In this document: positions 8,978-17,627 of the stretch, one piece after another
How the letters are laid out: each line of letters opens with the position of its first letter
Numbering within the stretch: the first letter of the stretch is position 1
Assembly (NCBI RefSeq): GCF_029844725.1
Contig: NZ_JAOCKJ010000001.1
Coordinates: 124,001 to 188,000 of the forward strand
Origin: Pantoea sp. GD03673
GTDB lineage: Bacteria > Pseudomonadota > Gammaproteobacteria > Enterobacterales > Enterobacteriaceae
DNA: 64,000 nt
Direction: 5' to 3'
Made by a program: the position numbers and the translations under genes
The notes under the pieces: model-generated
The model's input: the letters and a program-made list of their open reading frames with translations, nothing else
What the model was told of the DNA's origin: nothing
Databases searched by the model: none

Positions 8978-11242
8978 TCAGGCCGGGACAGACTGTGCCT
9001 TCTGGCTGCGGGACCAGACACGGTGCGCTTTCATGGCCTGAGTAAACTCAGACAGCAGCGCGATCTCTGCCGAGTCACCCTGCACAATGCCTTCTTCCTG
9101 ATCGGCATCTTCCAGGCCGAACTGCGCTTTAAAGCGACGCGCGTTGCCCACCAGACCAATCACTTTGAGATGCTTATAGGCTTCCAGCAGGAAGTAACGG
9201 GCATCGCCGCTTAACAGCAGGGCATCGATATTGCCATCCGGTACGATTACCGCATCAAAGGTCAGAGACGGCAGACCGGCAAAGGTCGCATCGACCGGCA
9301 GTACAGAACCGTCATCAGCACGCACCTGACCCATATGCGGAGCCAGCAGTTTGGCGTGTACCCCTTCGGCTTTAAGCGCCTGCAAAATCGCCAGCACATC
9401 AGCGGCTTTCACGCCATCGCTCAGCAGCAGCGCCACCTGACGGCCTTTGATCTCACCATCCGGGATGGCGTAAAGGCTCAGGCTGTCATCTTTGGTCAGG
9501 CCATTCACCGCAGCCGGTGGCTGGATGTTGCGCTGCTCATCGGTCAGGGCGATGCCGAGGTTATCCGCCACGCCCTGCGCCAGTTTGAGATCGATGCGTG
9601 CCAGATGATCGACTACACGCTCACGGATGTAGGCGCGTCCCACTTTACTCAGCTCAAACGAATAAGCACCGATGATATGCTGCTGCTCCACCTCCGTCTG
9701 GCTGAGCCAGAACAGGCGCGGCTGCGCATAATACTCACCGAATGACGGGCTGCGTTCGCGTACTTTATGGCCCTCAATTCGCTCCTGGTAGCTCTCGAAG
9801 CCGCCGCCCTTCGCCGCCGGGGGCGTTTCGCGTGGCCAGTTGTCGTTGATCGAGTTCGGCTCGTAGTTCGCCGGATTCGTGTCGATATCCTGACGATGCA
9901 TGCCCTGGCGCTGGAAGTTATGGTAAGGGCAGGTCGGACGGTTGATCGGGATTTCATGGAAGTTCGGTCCGCCCAGACGACTGATCTGCGTGTCGGTATA
10001 GGAGAAGAGGCGGCCCTGCAGCAGTGGATCGTTGGAGAAGTCGAGGCCCGGCACGATATGGCCTGGGTGGAACGCTACCTGCTCGGTTTCGGCAAAGAAG
10101 TTGTCCGGGTTACGGTTAAGAACCATCTTGCCTACAATCTCAACCGGCACCAGCGCTTCCGGGATCAGCTTGGTGGCATCAAGAATATCAAAGTCGAATT
10201 TGAACTCGTCTTCTTCCGGGATCAGCTGCAGACCCAGCTCATATTCCGGGAAATCACCGGCTTCGATCGCTTCCCACAGGTCACGGCGATGGAAATCGGG
10301 ATCGCGACCGGTCAGTTTCTGCGACTCATCCCACAGTAGCGAGGCTTTACCGGCCACTGGCTTCCAGTGGAAACGGACAAAGGTCGCTTTGCCTTCGGCG
10401 TTAATCAGACGGAACGTATGAATACCAAAGCCTTCCATGGTGCGATAGCTGCGCGGGATACCGCGGTCAGACATCGCCCAGATCACGTTGTGCATGGTTT
10501 CCGGCTGCAGGGAGACGTAATCCCAGAAGGTGTCATGGGCGCTCTGGCCCTGCGGGATTTCATTGTGCGGCTCCGGCTTCACGGCGTGCACAAAGTCAGG
10601 GAATTTATGGGCATCCTGAATAAAGAATACCGGCGTGTTGTTGCCCACCAGGTCAAACACACCCTCTTCGGTGTAGAACTTGGCGGCGAAACCGCGAATG
10701 TCACGCACGGTATCCGCAGAACCTGCACCGCCCTGAACCGTGGAGAAGCGCACGAAGACCGGGGTCGTCTGCTCCGGATCGCTGAGGAACTGCGCTTTGG
10801 TCAGATCTTTCAGGGAGCGATACGGCTGGAAATAGCCGTGTGCGGCAGAGCCACGGGCGTGCACGATACGCTCCGGGATACGCTCATGGTCAAAATGCGT
10901 GATCTTCTCACGCATAATAAAGTCTTCCAGCAGCGTCGGACCACGCGAACCGGCACGCAGTGAATTCTGATCGTTGGCGATGCGTGTGCCCTGGTTGGTT
11001 GTAAGGGCGCGGTCGGTGCCGTTTTTGCGGCTGGCTTCAAGCTGGTCAAGTTTGGCGTTGCGGGTCTGTGGCGCTTTCAGGCTGCCTGGGGCGGTAGGCT
11101 GCTTGCCTGGCGGGGTCGGTTCGGCTGAGGGCTGATGCGAACCATCTTTCGGTGCCAGCGATCCCAGACCCGGCGCTGATGATTCCGGGCCGGTGGTGGG
11201 TGCGCGTTCGCTCAGGGGTTTCTTCTCGGTTTCTTTCGACAT
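8978..11242 (-). CDS. katE: Catalase HPII, large-subunit clade 2 haem catalase
   Basis: 754-residue cytoplasmic catalase that breaks hydrogen peroxide into water and oxygen. A disordered proline/serine-rich N-terminal ~75 residues precedes the core. The catalytic residues fall at the same numbers as in E. coli HPII: H128 in RIVHARG and N201 in LVGNNTP. The haem-ligand tyrosine lies in [16 protein letters not shown]. The C-terminal ~150 residues form the flavodoxin/amidotransferase-like domain found only in large catalases. In E. coli katE is a sigma-S gene. The upstream region contains CTATATTTA, a possible sigma-S -10, but this is weak evidence. It is convergent with the chemotaxis gene. Confidence 0.97.
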   Translation of the reverse strand: MSKETEKKPLSERAPTTGPESSAPGLGSLAPKDGSHQPSAEPTPPGKQPTAPGSLKAPQTRNAKLDQLEASRKNGTDRALTTNQGTRIANDQNSLRAGSRGPTLLEDFIMREKITHFDHERIPERIVHARGSAAHGYFQPYRSLKDLTKAQFLSDPEQTTPVFVRFSTVQGGAGSADTVRDIRGFAAKFYTEEGVFDLVGNNTPVFFIQDAHKFPDFVHAVKPEPHNEIPQGQSAHDTFWDYVSLQPETMHNVIWAMSDRGIPRSYRTMEGFGIHTFRLINAEGKATFVRFHWKPVAGKASLLWDESQKLTGRDPDFHRRDLWEAIEAGDFPEYELGLQLIPEEDEFKFDFDILDATKLIPEALVPVEIVGKMVLNRNPDNFFAETEQVAFHPGHIVPGLDFSNDPLLQGRLFSYTDTQISRLGGPNFHEIPINRPTCPYHNFQRQGMHRQDIDTNPANYEPNSINDNWPRETPPAAKGGGFESYQERIEGHKVRERSPSFGEYYAQPRLFWLSQTEVEQQHIIGAYSFELSKVGRAYIRERVVDHLARIDLKLAQGVADNLGIALTDEQRNIQPPAAVNGLTKDDSLSLYAIPDGEIKGRQVALLLSDGVKAADVLAILQALKAEGVHAKLLAPHMGQVRADDGSVLPVDATFAGLPSLTFDAVIVPDGNIDALLLSGDARYFLLEAYKHLKVIGLVGNARRFKAQFGLEDADQEEGIVQGDSAEIALLSEFTQAMKAHRVWSRSQKAQSVPA

Positions 11243-11577
11243 TAATCCATGCTCCAGCTGTTATTTTACGTTCGGCGACACTAAATATAGAACAACCTGA
11301 ACAATGATGAGTATAAACAGGGGATTTAATGCCGCTGACTGCGCCTTTTTCATGCGGCTGGAAATGTGCGCTAACCAGTGGGCACGCAGTGTCGCTTCGC
11401 TTATCCATGCCTTGTGCCGTCTGGCTTAGCTGTGCGTCAGGCCGCGCCCGCTATACGAACAGTAGGGTATTTCCCTTCGCCTTGTTTGCCCGCCACGCCA
11501 CCCTGTAAGGATGCTGAAAAGCCGATTTAATCATAAACAAATTTAATGTTGGTAAAGACGATTACGGGTTGAATGTA
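11243..11577. promoter_or_regulatory. Intergenic control region between katE and zinT
   Basis: About 335 bp, ahead of the Zur site, containing the leftward promoter of katE and part of the rightward promoter of zinT. A minus-strand reading frame overlaps the katE start but has no support as a gene. Confidence 0.4.
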
Positions 11578-11600
11578 GAAATGTTATATCATAACATTTC
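11578..11600. promoter_or_regulatory. Zur operator in front of zinT
   Basis: A 23-bp near-perfect palindrome GAAATGTTATA-T-CATAACATTTC (10 of 11 paired positions) ending 30 bp before the zinT start. It matches the known enterobacterial Zur box (GAAATGTTATANTATAACATTTC). Zinc-loaded Zur should repress zinT here and release it in zinc starvation. Confidence 0.9.
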
Positions 11601-11630
11601 ATTTTGTAACGTTTACTGAGGAGTCAGGTT

Positions 11631-12281
11631 GTGGTGAATCATGCAGGTAAGTGGTTAGGGGTCATAGCGGCGTTGTTGATCGGTCAGCAGGCGCAGGCAC
11701 ATGGCGGTCACTCTCACGGAAAACCGCTGTCAGCGATGGAAGAGAAAGCAGCGGCTGGGGTCTTTGCTGACAGTGATGTGAAAGACCGTTCGCTCTCTGA
11801 CTGGGACGGACTGTGGCAGTCGGTCTATCCGCTGCTGCAAAGCGGGGAGCTGGACCCGGTCTGGCAGAAGAAAGCGCAGCAGGACAACAGCAAAACGGCA
11901 GAGCAGTACAAAGCCTATTATCGCAAAGGTTACGCCACTAACGTCGATACCATTGGTATCGAAAATGGGGTGATGGAGTTTCACGTCGGCGAACAGGTCA
12001 GCGCCTGCCACTATCGCTATGCAGGCCATAAGATCCTGACCTACAGCTCGGGCAAAAAAGGGGTGCGCTATCTGTTTGAGTGTCAGGACGCCAGCAGTAA
12101 AGCCCCGAAATATGTGCAGTTCAGCGACCATACTATCGGGCCGCGTAAGTCTGCTCATTTCCACATCTTTATGGGTAGCGAGTCTCAGCAGGCGCTGCTG
12201 GCAGAGATGGACAACTGGCCGACCTATTATCCCTACCAGATGATGAATGCAGAGGTATTAGAGGAGATGCTGCACCACTAA
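11631..12281 (+). CDS. zinT: Periplasmic zinc-binding protein ZinT
   Basis: 216-residue secreted metal-binding protein of the ZinT (YodA) family, which binds zinc or cadmium and hands zinc to the ZnuABC importer. The GTG start at 11631 has GAGGAG upstream. A signal peptide ends at about QAQA (residue ~23) and the mature protein opens with the His-rich HGGHSHGK metal ligand stretch. The lipocalin-like body contains [19 protein letters not shown] and a HFHIFMG segment near residue 177, where conserved histidines coordinate the metal. The Zur operator immediately upstream gives independent support for the assignment and for induction by zinc limitation. The gene stands alone; znuABC is not in the window. 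Confidence 0.95.
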   Translation: MVNHAGKWLGVIAALLIGQQAQAHGGHSHGKPLSAMEEKAAAGVFADSDVKDRSLSDWDGLWQSVYPLLQSGELDPVWQKKAQQDNSKTAEQYKAYYRKGYATNVDTIGIENGVMEFHVGEQVSACHYRYAGHKILTYSSGKKGVRYLFECQDASSKAPKYVQFSDHTIGPRKSAHFHIFMGSESQQALLAEMDNWPTYYPYQMMNAEVLEEMLHH

Positions 12282-12366
12282 GAGCAGGGCGAAGAGCGCA
12301 CAACCTGCGGGTAACAACGGGTCAGGTTGATAGTCGCCGTCTTTCCCCCGGCCAGCGGCCGCCCTG

Positions 12367-12732
12367 TCAGCCTACCCAGACCGGGCGGCGTGAAACGGGG
12401 ATGCCGCGCACTACCTGCTGATATGACTCTTCAACCAGCTGCTGAATCAGGCCTGGCGAGAGGCCGTCGCCGGGATAAACCGTGATCCAGTGGCGTTTAT
12501 TCATATGGTAACCGGCGGTGATCGAGGGGTAGATCACCCGGTGCAGCTCCGCCTGCTGCGGTTCACATTTCAGGGTGATAATCGGCACACCCCGCAGTTC
12601 GGTCAGCAGTAAAAACACTTTTCCACACACTTTATAGACCTGATGTTCCGGCCCGAAAGGGTAGCCCGACTCGGCGGCGGGCAGCCGTTCAGCCGCGTCA
12701 ATAGCGATGCGCTGGATCGCGTGACCTTGCAT
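12367..12732 (-). CDS. MmcQ/YjbR family protein
   Basis: 121-residue cytoplasmic protein of the MmcQ/YjbR family, which has a double-wing CyaY-like fold. Family landmarks seen are the YPFGPEHQVYKVCGKVFLLL block near the N-terminus, the LKCEPQQAELHR segment and the terminal Y-H-MNKRHWITV block. The ATG at 12732 is preferred to one 18 bp upstream because GGAGA lies at a suitable distance. The biochemical function of the family is poorly known; DNA binding has been proposed on structural grounds. It converges with zinT and diverges from uvdE. Confidence 0.8.
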   Translation of the reverse strand: MQGHAIQRIAIDAAERLPAAESGYPFGPEHQVYKVCGKVFLLLTELRGVPIITLKCEPQQAELHRVIYPSITAGYHMNKRHWITVYPGDGLSPGLIQQLVEESYQQVVRGIPVSRRPVWVG

Positions 12733-12833
12733 AGTCTTTCTCCCTGTCATTATTCAGCCTGCCTCTGTGGCCCGCGACTGGCTGGTCGCCAGAGGCCTGT
12801 TACACTTCTGATAAGCATAAATCAGGAGCAGAC

Positions 12834-13844
12834 ATGAAATTAGGCTTTGCATGTAAGTATCTCAATAGCGACGGCAAACAGTTTTTCCCGTTTCGCGCGA
12901 CCACCCGTAAACGATTTCTGAGTTTACCGCACGCTGAACGTTATCAGCTGGTCCATGAGATCACCGTTACCAACCTTAATAACCTCTACCTGACGCTTGA
13001 GCAGCTGGCCACGTTACCGGTGTCGCTCAGGATGATGCGTATCGGCAGCGATCTGCTGCCACTTTACACGGTGCCCGAAGCGACACCGCTGTTTGCGGAA
13101 TTTCTGCCTGAGCTCTATCCGCTGTTTGCCCGCTGTGGTGAGCTGGCGCGGGCGCACAACATCCGGCTCTCATTCCATCCGGGACAATATACCGTGCTGG
13201 CGTCTGATAATCCTGATGTAGTGATGCGGGCGCTGGAGGATGTGGAGTACCACACGCTTTGCGCCTGTCTGATGGGCTACGGCAAGACCTTCCAGGATTT
13301 TAAAATCAACATTCATATGAACGGCAAGGCGGGGTTCGACGGCTTTAAGCGGTCGTTTAATCAGCTCAGCCCGGAGGCGCGGCTGATGCTGACGGTTGAG
13401 AATGATGAGATCTCCTGCTCGCTGGATGACGTGCTACAGGCGGCACCGCTCTGCCCGGTCGTACTGGATATTCACCATCACTGGGTCAAAGAGAGTGAAT
13501 TTATTCAGCCGGATGACGCGCGTGTTGCCAGGGTTATCGATTCGTGGCGCGGTGTGCGCCCGGTGCTGCACTACTCGATTTCGCAGGAGGGCCTTATTCC
13601 GCAGCAGGGCTGGCCCGATCAGCAGCAGCTGGGCGTGAGTAAAAGCAAACTGCGGGCGCACGCCGACTACTTCTTTAATCCGACGCTGAACGGATGGGCG
13701 CTGTCGTTTCAGGCTTTCGACATCATGTGCGAAGTGAAAATGAAAAATCTGGCGCGGGAGCCGCTCTGGCGGTGGGGAGTGGCACAGAAGCTGATAAAGG
13801 ATCCCCTGACCGAAGAGGCCAGGGAATCGGCGGGCGTTAAATAA
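12834..13844 (+). CDS. uvsE: UV DNA damage endonuclease (UvdE/UVDE family)
   Basis: 336-residue TIM-barrel endonuclease that nicks DNA 5' of UV photoproducts and some other lesions, starting an alternative excision repair path independent of UvrABC. Family segments visible: LGFACKYLN at the N-terminus, RMMRIGSDLLPL, LSFHPGQYTVL with metal-ligand histidine, KINIHMNGK, LTVENDE with a ligand glutamate, and LDIHHHW. All of the expected His/Glu/Asp metal ligands appear present. The enzyme is sporadic in enterobacteria and absent from E. coli K-12. Its 3' end overlaps the convergent SDR gene by 8 bp. Confidence 0.93.
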   Translation: MKLGFACKYLNSDGKQFFPFRATTRKRFLSLPHAERYQLVHEITVTNLNNLYLTLEQLATLPVSLRMMRIGSDLLPLYTVPEATPLFAEFLPELYPLFARCGELARAHNIRLSFHPGQYTVLASDNPDVVMRALEDVEYHTLCACLMGYGKTFQDFKINIHMNGKAGFDGFKRSFNQLSPEARLMLTVENDEISCSLDDVLQAAPLCPVVLDIHHHWVKESEFIQPDDARVARVIDSWRGVRPVLHYSISQEGLIPQQGWPDQQQLGVSKSKLRAHADYFFNPTLNGWALSFQAFDIMCEVKMKNLAREPLWRWGVAQKLIKDPLTEEARESAGVK

Positions 13845-14700
13845 TCGCGACGCCGCCCGTGACGGCGACAGTGGCCCCGGAAATGTAGCTGGCTTCATCG
13901 CTGGCCAGCATCACGTAGGTGGGTGCCAGCTCAGCAGGCTGACCGGCACGCTGCAGCGGCACTTCACTGCCAAAGTTTTTCACCTGCTCGACCGGCATGG
14001 TCGACGGGATCAGCGGTGTCCAGATAGGACCGGGTGCGACCGCATTGGCCCGGATGCCTTTCTCCGCCAGCAGGGCGGCCAGGCCGCCGGAGAAGTTAAC
14101 GATCGCGGCTTTGGTGGCAGAGTAGGCGAGCAGCTTCGGTTTCGGCTGGTCAGCATTAATCGACGCCGTATTAATGATCGACCCGCCTGCAGGCATATGC
14201 TTCGTTGCCGCTTTGGTGATGTAAAACATCGCGTACAGGTTGGTTTTCATGGTCCGATCAAACTCGTCGTCACTGATCTCATCCAGCGATTCGCGCGTCA
14301 TCTGATACGCCGCGTTATTCACCACAATGTTGATCTCACCAAAGGCTTCAACCGCTTTATCGACCAGCGCGTTGCAGTGTGCCGCATTGGTAATGTCGCC
14401 TGGCACCAGCAGTGCGACCGATCCAGCGGCCTCGACCAGGCGGGCGGTATCCTGCGCATCCTCATGCTCATCAAGATAAGAGATCAGCACATCGGCCCCT
14501 TCCCGGGCAAACGCAATGGCGACCGCCCGGCCAATACCGGAATCGCCACCGGTCACAATCGCTTTTTTACCCGCCAGACGGCCGGAACCCTGATAACTCT
14601 CTTCACCGTGATCGGGCTGTGGCTGCATCGCGGCGGTGCTGCCAGGCCACGCCTGCTGCTGCGGCGCGAAAGGGGGGTGTGGACGCTGCGTGGATGACAT
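13837..14700 (-). CDS. Short-chain dehydrogenase/reductase, YghA-like
   Basis: 287-residue NAD(P)-dependent oxidoreductase of the classical SDR family. An N-terminal ~45-residue proline/glutamine-rich extension is typical of the YghA / general-stress glucose-1-dehydrogenase-like group. The Rossmann motif is TGGDSGIGRAVA, the structural NNA is in VNNAAYQ, and the catalytic Tyr/Lys pair is in YSATKAAIV. The substrate cannot be determined from sequence. It lies 62 bp behind the manganese catalase gene in the same direction, separated by a strong terminator hairpin, and may be partly co-expressed with it as a stress gene. Confidence 0.9.
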   Translation of the reverse strand: MSSTQRPHPPFAPQQQAWPGSTAAMQPQPDHGEESYQGSGRLAGKKAIVTGGDSGIGRAVAIAFAREGADVLISYLDEHEDAQDTARLVEAAGSVALLVPGDITNAAHCNALVDKAVEAFGEINIVVNNAAYQMTRESLDEISDDEFDRTMKTNLYAMFYITKAATKHMPAGGSIINTASINADQPKPKLLAYSATKAAIVNFSGGLAALLAEKGIRANAVAPGPIWTPLIPSTMPVEQVKNFGSEVPLQRAGQPAELAPTYVMLASDEASYISGATVAVTGGVAII

Positions 14701-14724
14701 GACATTCCTCCATAAAAAGATGGG

Positions 14725-14756
14725 AAAAACCTGTCAGGGCAGCGGGCCCTGACAGG
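14725..14756 (-). terminator. Intrinsic terminator after the manganese catalase gene
   Basis: An 11-bp perfect stem (CCTGTCAGGGC / GCCCTGACAGG, 5-nt loop) followed in the leftward direction by TTTTTCCC. It sits six bases beyond the catalase stop codon, in front of the SDR gene. Confidence 0.8.
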
Positions 14757-14762
14757 CGAACC

Positions 14763-15611
14763 TTAAGGTTTCGGCGGGGTGATGCCGTCAATCTGCTCTG
14801 ACTGCGCACCGGAACCGGGACGGGCATTGCCGAGCACAGGCTCATCACCCAGAATGTCGGGCTGCTGTTTCGCGCTGAACTGACCATGACCATCGTAAGC
14901 CGGGCCATTGCTCCAGCGACCTTCCGGCAGCGGTTTATCCAGGGAGGTATTCAGGCAGTAGTAAGAGTGCTCCTGCGCCTCAAGTTCCTGCGGGAAGCTG
15001 TTCGGGATGGGCAGCGACGCGTTCAGCCCGCCCATCTCTTCAATCACCGCCAGCCACTGCTGCTGATGCATGGTGTCACGGGCGATCAGGAAGGAGAGGA
15101 AATCCTTCATGCCTTTATCTTCGGTCATGTTGTAGAGCCGGGTAGCGAGTACGCGGCCCGTGGCTTCTGCGGTGACGTTAGCCAGCATATCGGCTGCCAC
15201 GTTGCCGGAGGCGTAAATATGGCTCATGTCGAACGGCACGCCGTTGGCGTTAACCGGCATCGCCGACAGACCGGAAGAGAGGATATGGCGCGGATTCATG
15301 CCGCCCAGAATCGCATTAACGACCGGATCTTTCGCTGACGCTTCCTGATAAGAGAGCGGGGCACCTTCAAGATTAAGCGCCACGGCGTAGCCCAGCATTT
15401 CGATATGGCTCAGCTCTTCGGTGGCGGTAGAGATCAGCAGATCCCGAATCCGTGCATCACCCCGTGCGCCCATCGCCTGGAAAAAGTATTGCATCGCTAC
15501 ACGAATCTCACCTTCGACGCCGCCGATGGCCTGCTGTAACAGCATGGCAAACTCTGGATCGGGCTTCTCTACACGAACCGGGAATTGAAGTTTTGATGAA
15601 TGATGAAACAT
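14763..15611 (-). CDS. Manganese catalase (KatN-like)
   Basis: 282-residue non-haem, di-manganese catalase. The ferritin-like four-helix bundle carries the metal ligands in the expected order: E35 in GEIRVAMQ, E66 and H69 in ATEELSHIE, a glutamate in VTAEATGRV and a histidine in ARDTMHQQQW. The ATG at 15611 is preferred over an upstream in-frame start at 15695 because GAGGAAAA precedes it and the family begins MFHHSSKLQ-like. It breaks down hydrogen peroxide in the cytoplasm by a mechanism unrelated to KatE, so the window encodes two independent peroxide sinks. Salmonella KatN is a sigma-S gene; similar control is likely but not shown here. Confidence 0.95.
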   Translation of the reverse strand: MFHHSSKLQFPVRVEKPDPEFAMLLQQAIGGVEGEIRVAMQYFFQAMGARGDARIRDLLISTATEELSHIEMLGYAVALNLEGAPLSYQEASAKDPVVNAILGGMNPRHILSSGLSAMPVNANGVPFDMSHIYASGNVAADMLANVTAEATGRVLATRLYNMTEDKGMKDFLSFLIARDTMHQQQWLAVIEEMGGLNASLPIPNSFPQELEAQEHSYYCLNTSLDKPLPEGRWSNGPAYDGHGQFSAKQQPDILGDEPVLGNARPGSGAQSEQIDGITPPKP

Positions 15612-15815
15612 GGTTATTTTCCTCGTCTGTGTTTGCAGTGGATGCAGAAAAAGCCTGGACACAGATAACGGATAAATAAAGCGGAACGAGAGCAATTAAT
15701 CGGAATTTAAGGTGAAATAAGCGGCAAAAAAGGTAAATAGTAGAGCTATATCTGGCCCGACAGGCAGGCAATGCGGGAGGTGAGAAACAGGCAGGTGGCG
15801 GGGCGCAGCAGAAAT

Positions 15816-15838
15816 AAAAAAGCCCCTGAAAAGGGGCT
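15816..15838 (-). terminator. Intrinsic terminator after the ymgB-like gene
   Basis: Leftward hairpin AGCCCCT / AGGGGCT with a 4-nt loop, followed by TTTTTTATT. It lies about 60 bp beyond the stop codon of the YmgB/AriR-like gene. Confidence 0.8.
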
Positions 15839-15897
15839 AATTCCATACCGGAAAACATCCGTGCTAATTCGCGTTCCGTCATAACAGACACAGGTGT

Positions 15898-16155
15898 TTA
15901 GCTTTCGCTGGTGGCCGCTGAACGCTGCAGAACATGTTCAAGAGCCTGACGGTAAATATCCTGCTTAACCACGTCGCGCTCGCTCTCCAGGCGGTGAATC
16001 AGGCCCAGCACGATGTCTTTATCAGAGACATGCGCTTTCGCATGGGCAAGTTCAGCATGGACTGCGGCGATCACCTGTTTTTCAGTGGTCAGTGCGGCAT
16101 CAGAGTTCATGAAATAATCAGCAATCTGAGACTCTGTATTCATCGTTGTTTGCAT
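15898..16155 (-). CDS. YmgB/AriR-family small regulator
   Basis: 85-residue protein resembling YmgB (AriR), a small helical dimer linked in E. coli to biofilm formation and acid resistance. The diagnostic part is the C-terminal DKDIVLGLIHRLESERDVVKQDIYRQALE stretch (the family pattern is IxxLIxxLE...DxLxxDVxRxxLE), given here across residues ~42-70. The ATG at 16155 has GAGG six bases upstream and is preferred over longer upstream starts. A strong terminator follows the gene, and a terminator-like hairpin lies about 60 bp in front of it, which may be an attenuator or the end of a separate small RNA. Confidence 0.75.
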   Translation of the reverse strand: MQTTMNTESQIADYFMNSDAALTTEKQVIAAVHAELAHAKAHVSDKDIVLGLIHRLESERDVVKQDIYRQALEHVLQRSAATSES

Positions 16156-16213
16156 GTCAGGCCTCATAAAAAATGGGGGTGGAATGGGTTGATTCAGATC
16201 CGGTGACCGGCTG

Positions 16214-16304
16214 ACGCAAAAAAAATTGCATCTGAAGGTGGAAATCCACAACACCTTCAGATGCGGTGCAAAGCACGCTCGTTACAAGTGATTTAACATC
16301 ACGA
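16214..16304 (-). ncRNA. Candidate small RNA or transcription attenuator ahead of the ymgB-like gene
   Basis: On the minus strand a promoter-like pair TTGTAC (16338-16333) and TATAAC (16316-16311) with a 16-bp spacer is followed, about 40 bp later, by a perfect 13-bp hairpin (arms 16252-16264 and 16228-16240, 11-nt loop) and a run of eight U residues (16225-16218). This has the anatomy of an ~87-nt small RNA with an Hfq-type terminator. No minus-strand protein gene lies between 16304 and 17040 to need such a terminator. Alternatively it is an attenuator in the leader of the ymgB-like gene, whose start is 63 bp downstream. It does not resemble a small RNA I recognise. Confidence 0.5.
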
Positions 16305-16540
16305 GACAAAGTTATACAAGAATGACAAAGTTGTACAATAAAATCTGATAAAAAGTCACTGGTCAGAGGAGGTGGCGGGAAGATAGATCACAAGCGTGCT
16401 GCGGGTTTTTTGGTGTTATCTGATTAAATTCAGTGTGTTAATCAGAATTCAGAGGCGGTGGTCACGTCTGGCGGTGAGTGTCTGCTGTTTGCCTGTTGCC
16501 CGGTAAAAACGTTACAGGGGCCATTCAGGCAAAAGGTTTC

Positions 16541-16575
16541 CGTAAAAACCTGTACAGCCTGTACAGGTTTTTACG
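16541..16575. repeat. Perfect 35-bp palindrome (16-bp arms, 3-bp centre)
   Basis: Arms CGTAAAAACCTGTACA and its exact reverse complement flank GCC. The centre therefore holds two copies of the 8-bp palindrome CTGTACAG one base apart, flanked by A/T-rich arms. Neither side has a U-tract, so it is not an intrinsic terminator. Its position 130 bp ahead of a small gene suggests an operator for a regulator dimer pair, or a cruciform-forming site. The binding protein is unknown. Confidence 0.8.
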
Positions 16576-16705
16576 CGGGAAAGAAGCATGCGGCAACACA
16601 ATTGCTGCAATCCTGGCCGTCCGGCAGGTCATGCCACATAATTCACTTCCCACGCCTGATGCAGAAGGCTAAGGTTGAGCCCTTATTTATCACAAGGAAA
16701 TGATC

Positions 16706-16930
16706 ATGGTTCACGACTATTTTGCGATTCCGCCTGCGGGCGTCACGCAGGAACAACATAAACGTTCGGTCGCTGTGGCGGCTGCGCTGTCAGTGGCAAA
16801 GGAGTCTGTCAGCGCTTCAACGTCAGCAACCGGCTCAAAAGCCTCCTGGGACCTGCAGGCTGTGGCGAATGAAATTGGTAATCTGGCCGATGCGATTCAG
16901 GATGCGCTGGAGAGTGATAGCCAGGCCTAA
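16706..16930 (+). CDS. Small conserved-looking protein of unknown function
   Basis: 74-residue protein. The ATG at 16706 is chosen because AAGGA (16694-16698) lies 7 bp before it; an ATG at 16700 is too close. The sequence is Ala/Ser-rich with an amphipathic C-terminal helix (WDLQAVANEIGNLADAIQDALE). There is no signal peptide, membrane segment or known motif. It is probably a cytoplasmic helical protein. A strong palindrome lies upstream and may regulate it. No family was recognised. Confidence 0.55.
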   Translation: MVHDYFAIPPAGVTQEQHKRSVAVAAALSVAKESVSASTSATGSKASWDLQAVANEIGNLADAIQDALESDSQA

Positions 16931-17039
16931 TCACTGACCTGCTGTGTCTCAGGCTGCTGCCGGGACGGGGCAGGTCCGGGGAATGGCCGGGTTCAGGAGC
17001 GGATACCGTCCGGCAGGCAGACGCTGCCGGAACGCCCGT

Positions 17040-17291
17040 TTATTCCATGCCGGGTGGCTCATACTTAATATACTGACGCAGGGCGTCATGGATTGCCTGA
17101 TTATTCCCTTCCTCCAGACCGCGTTCGGCATATTCTTTCGCCAGCGCGGCCAGCACATCATCAAACTTTCCTTTGTAGTTGAGATTATTCAGCGCAATTT
17201 GCTGACCGAGTATCGCTTTTAATACCGTTGTCTCAACCGTTAACTGCGCGACTGCCTCTTCCAGATGTTTGATTCGATCGTCGTCTGTCAT
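17040..17291 (-). CDS. Small coiled-coil protein of unknown function
   Basis: 83-residue cytoplasmic protein with an excellent ribosome binding site (GGAGG five bases before ATG). Residues ~4-35 have leucine/valine heptads (IKHLEEAVAQLTVETTVLKAI) that suggest a short coiled coil. The rest is a charged helix (FDDVLAALAKEYAERGLEEG) ending in a Tyr/Pro tail. No known domain was recognised. It is transcribed away from umuDC, and a GC-rich 8-bp hairpin without U-tract lies behind it. Confidence 0.6.
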   Translation of the reverse strand: MTDDDRIKHLEEAVAQLTVETTVLKAILGQQIALNNLNYKGKFDDVLAALAKEYAERGLEEGNNQAIHDALRQYIKYEPPGME

Positions 17292-17586
17292 AACCCCTCC
17301 AGGCGTAAAAAAGGCAGAATAACCAGCCCGCTCTTAATATTCAAACCTCAGCGAATGCCACAGAGCCGTTGTCAGATTTTCCTTAAGTAAAAATAATCAG
17401 CGGGTGAATTTATAAGATTAGTTACTGTAAGAAAAAAACGCTGAAGTTTCCGCGCTGCGGCGAAAGTAACCCGTTTTCGCTTACTCTCACAGCAGGGAGA
17501 AAAAAAGGGTTAAAAAAAAGGTATTACCATCAACTCCTTTGCTTAAAAACCTTCTGTGTCACTTGATTAAAAGGGGGATTAGCCAT
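17292..17586. other. AT-rich intergenic region upstream of umuD
   Basis: About 295 bp between the small coiled-coil gene (leftward) and the LexA box of umuDC (rightward). It is AT-rich with several A-runs, including AAAAAAAAG at about 17514-17521. It should contain the promoter of the small coiled-coil gene. No gene is supported. Confidence 0.4.
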
Positions 17587-17606
17587 TACTGTATTTATAT
17601 ACAGTA
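17587..17606. promoter_or_regulatory. LexA (SOS) box of umuDC
   Basis: TACTGTATTTATATACAGTA is a full match to the enterobacterial LexA consensus (TACTGT-N8-ACAGTA). It lies 21 bp before the umuD start and should make umuDC part of the SOS regulon. Confidence 0.95.
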
Positions 17607-17627
17607 ATCTGAGAAAGGAGTGACATT

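Noticed and set aside
16541..16575. Reading the 35-bp palindrome as a LexA box
   Set aside because: CTGT and ACAG are present, but the spacing between the outer pair is 9 bp rather than 8, and the flanks do not fit; the true LexA box is at 17587.
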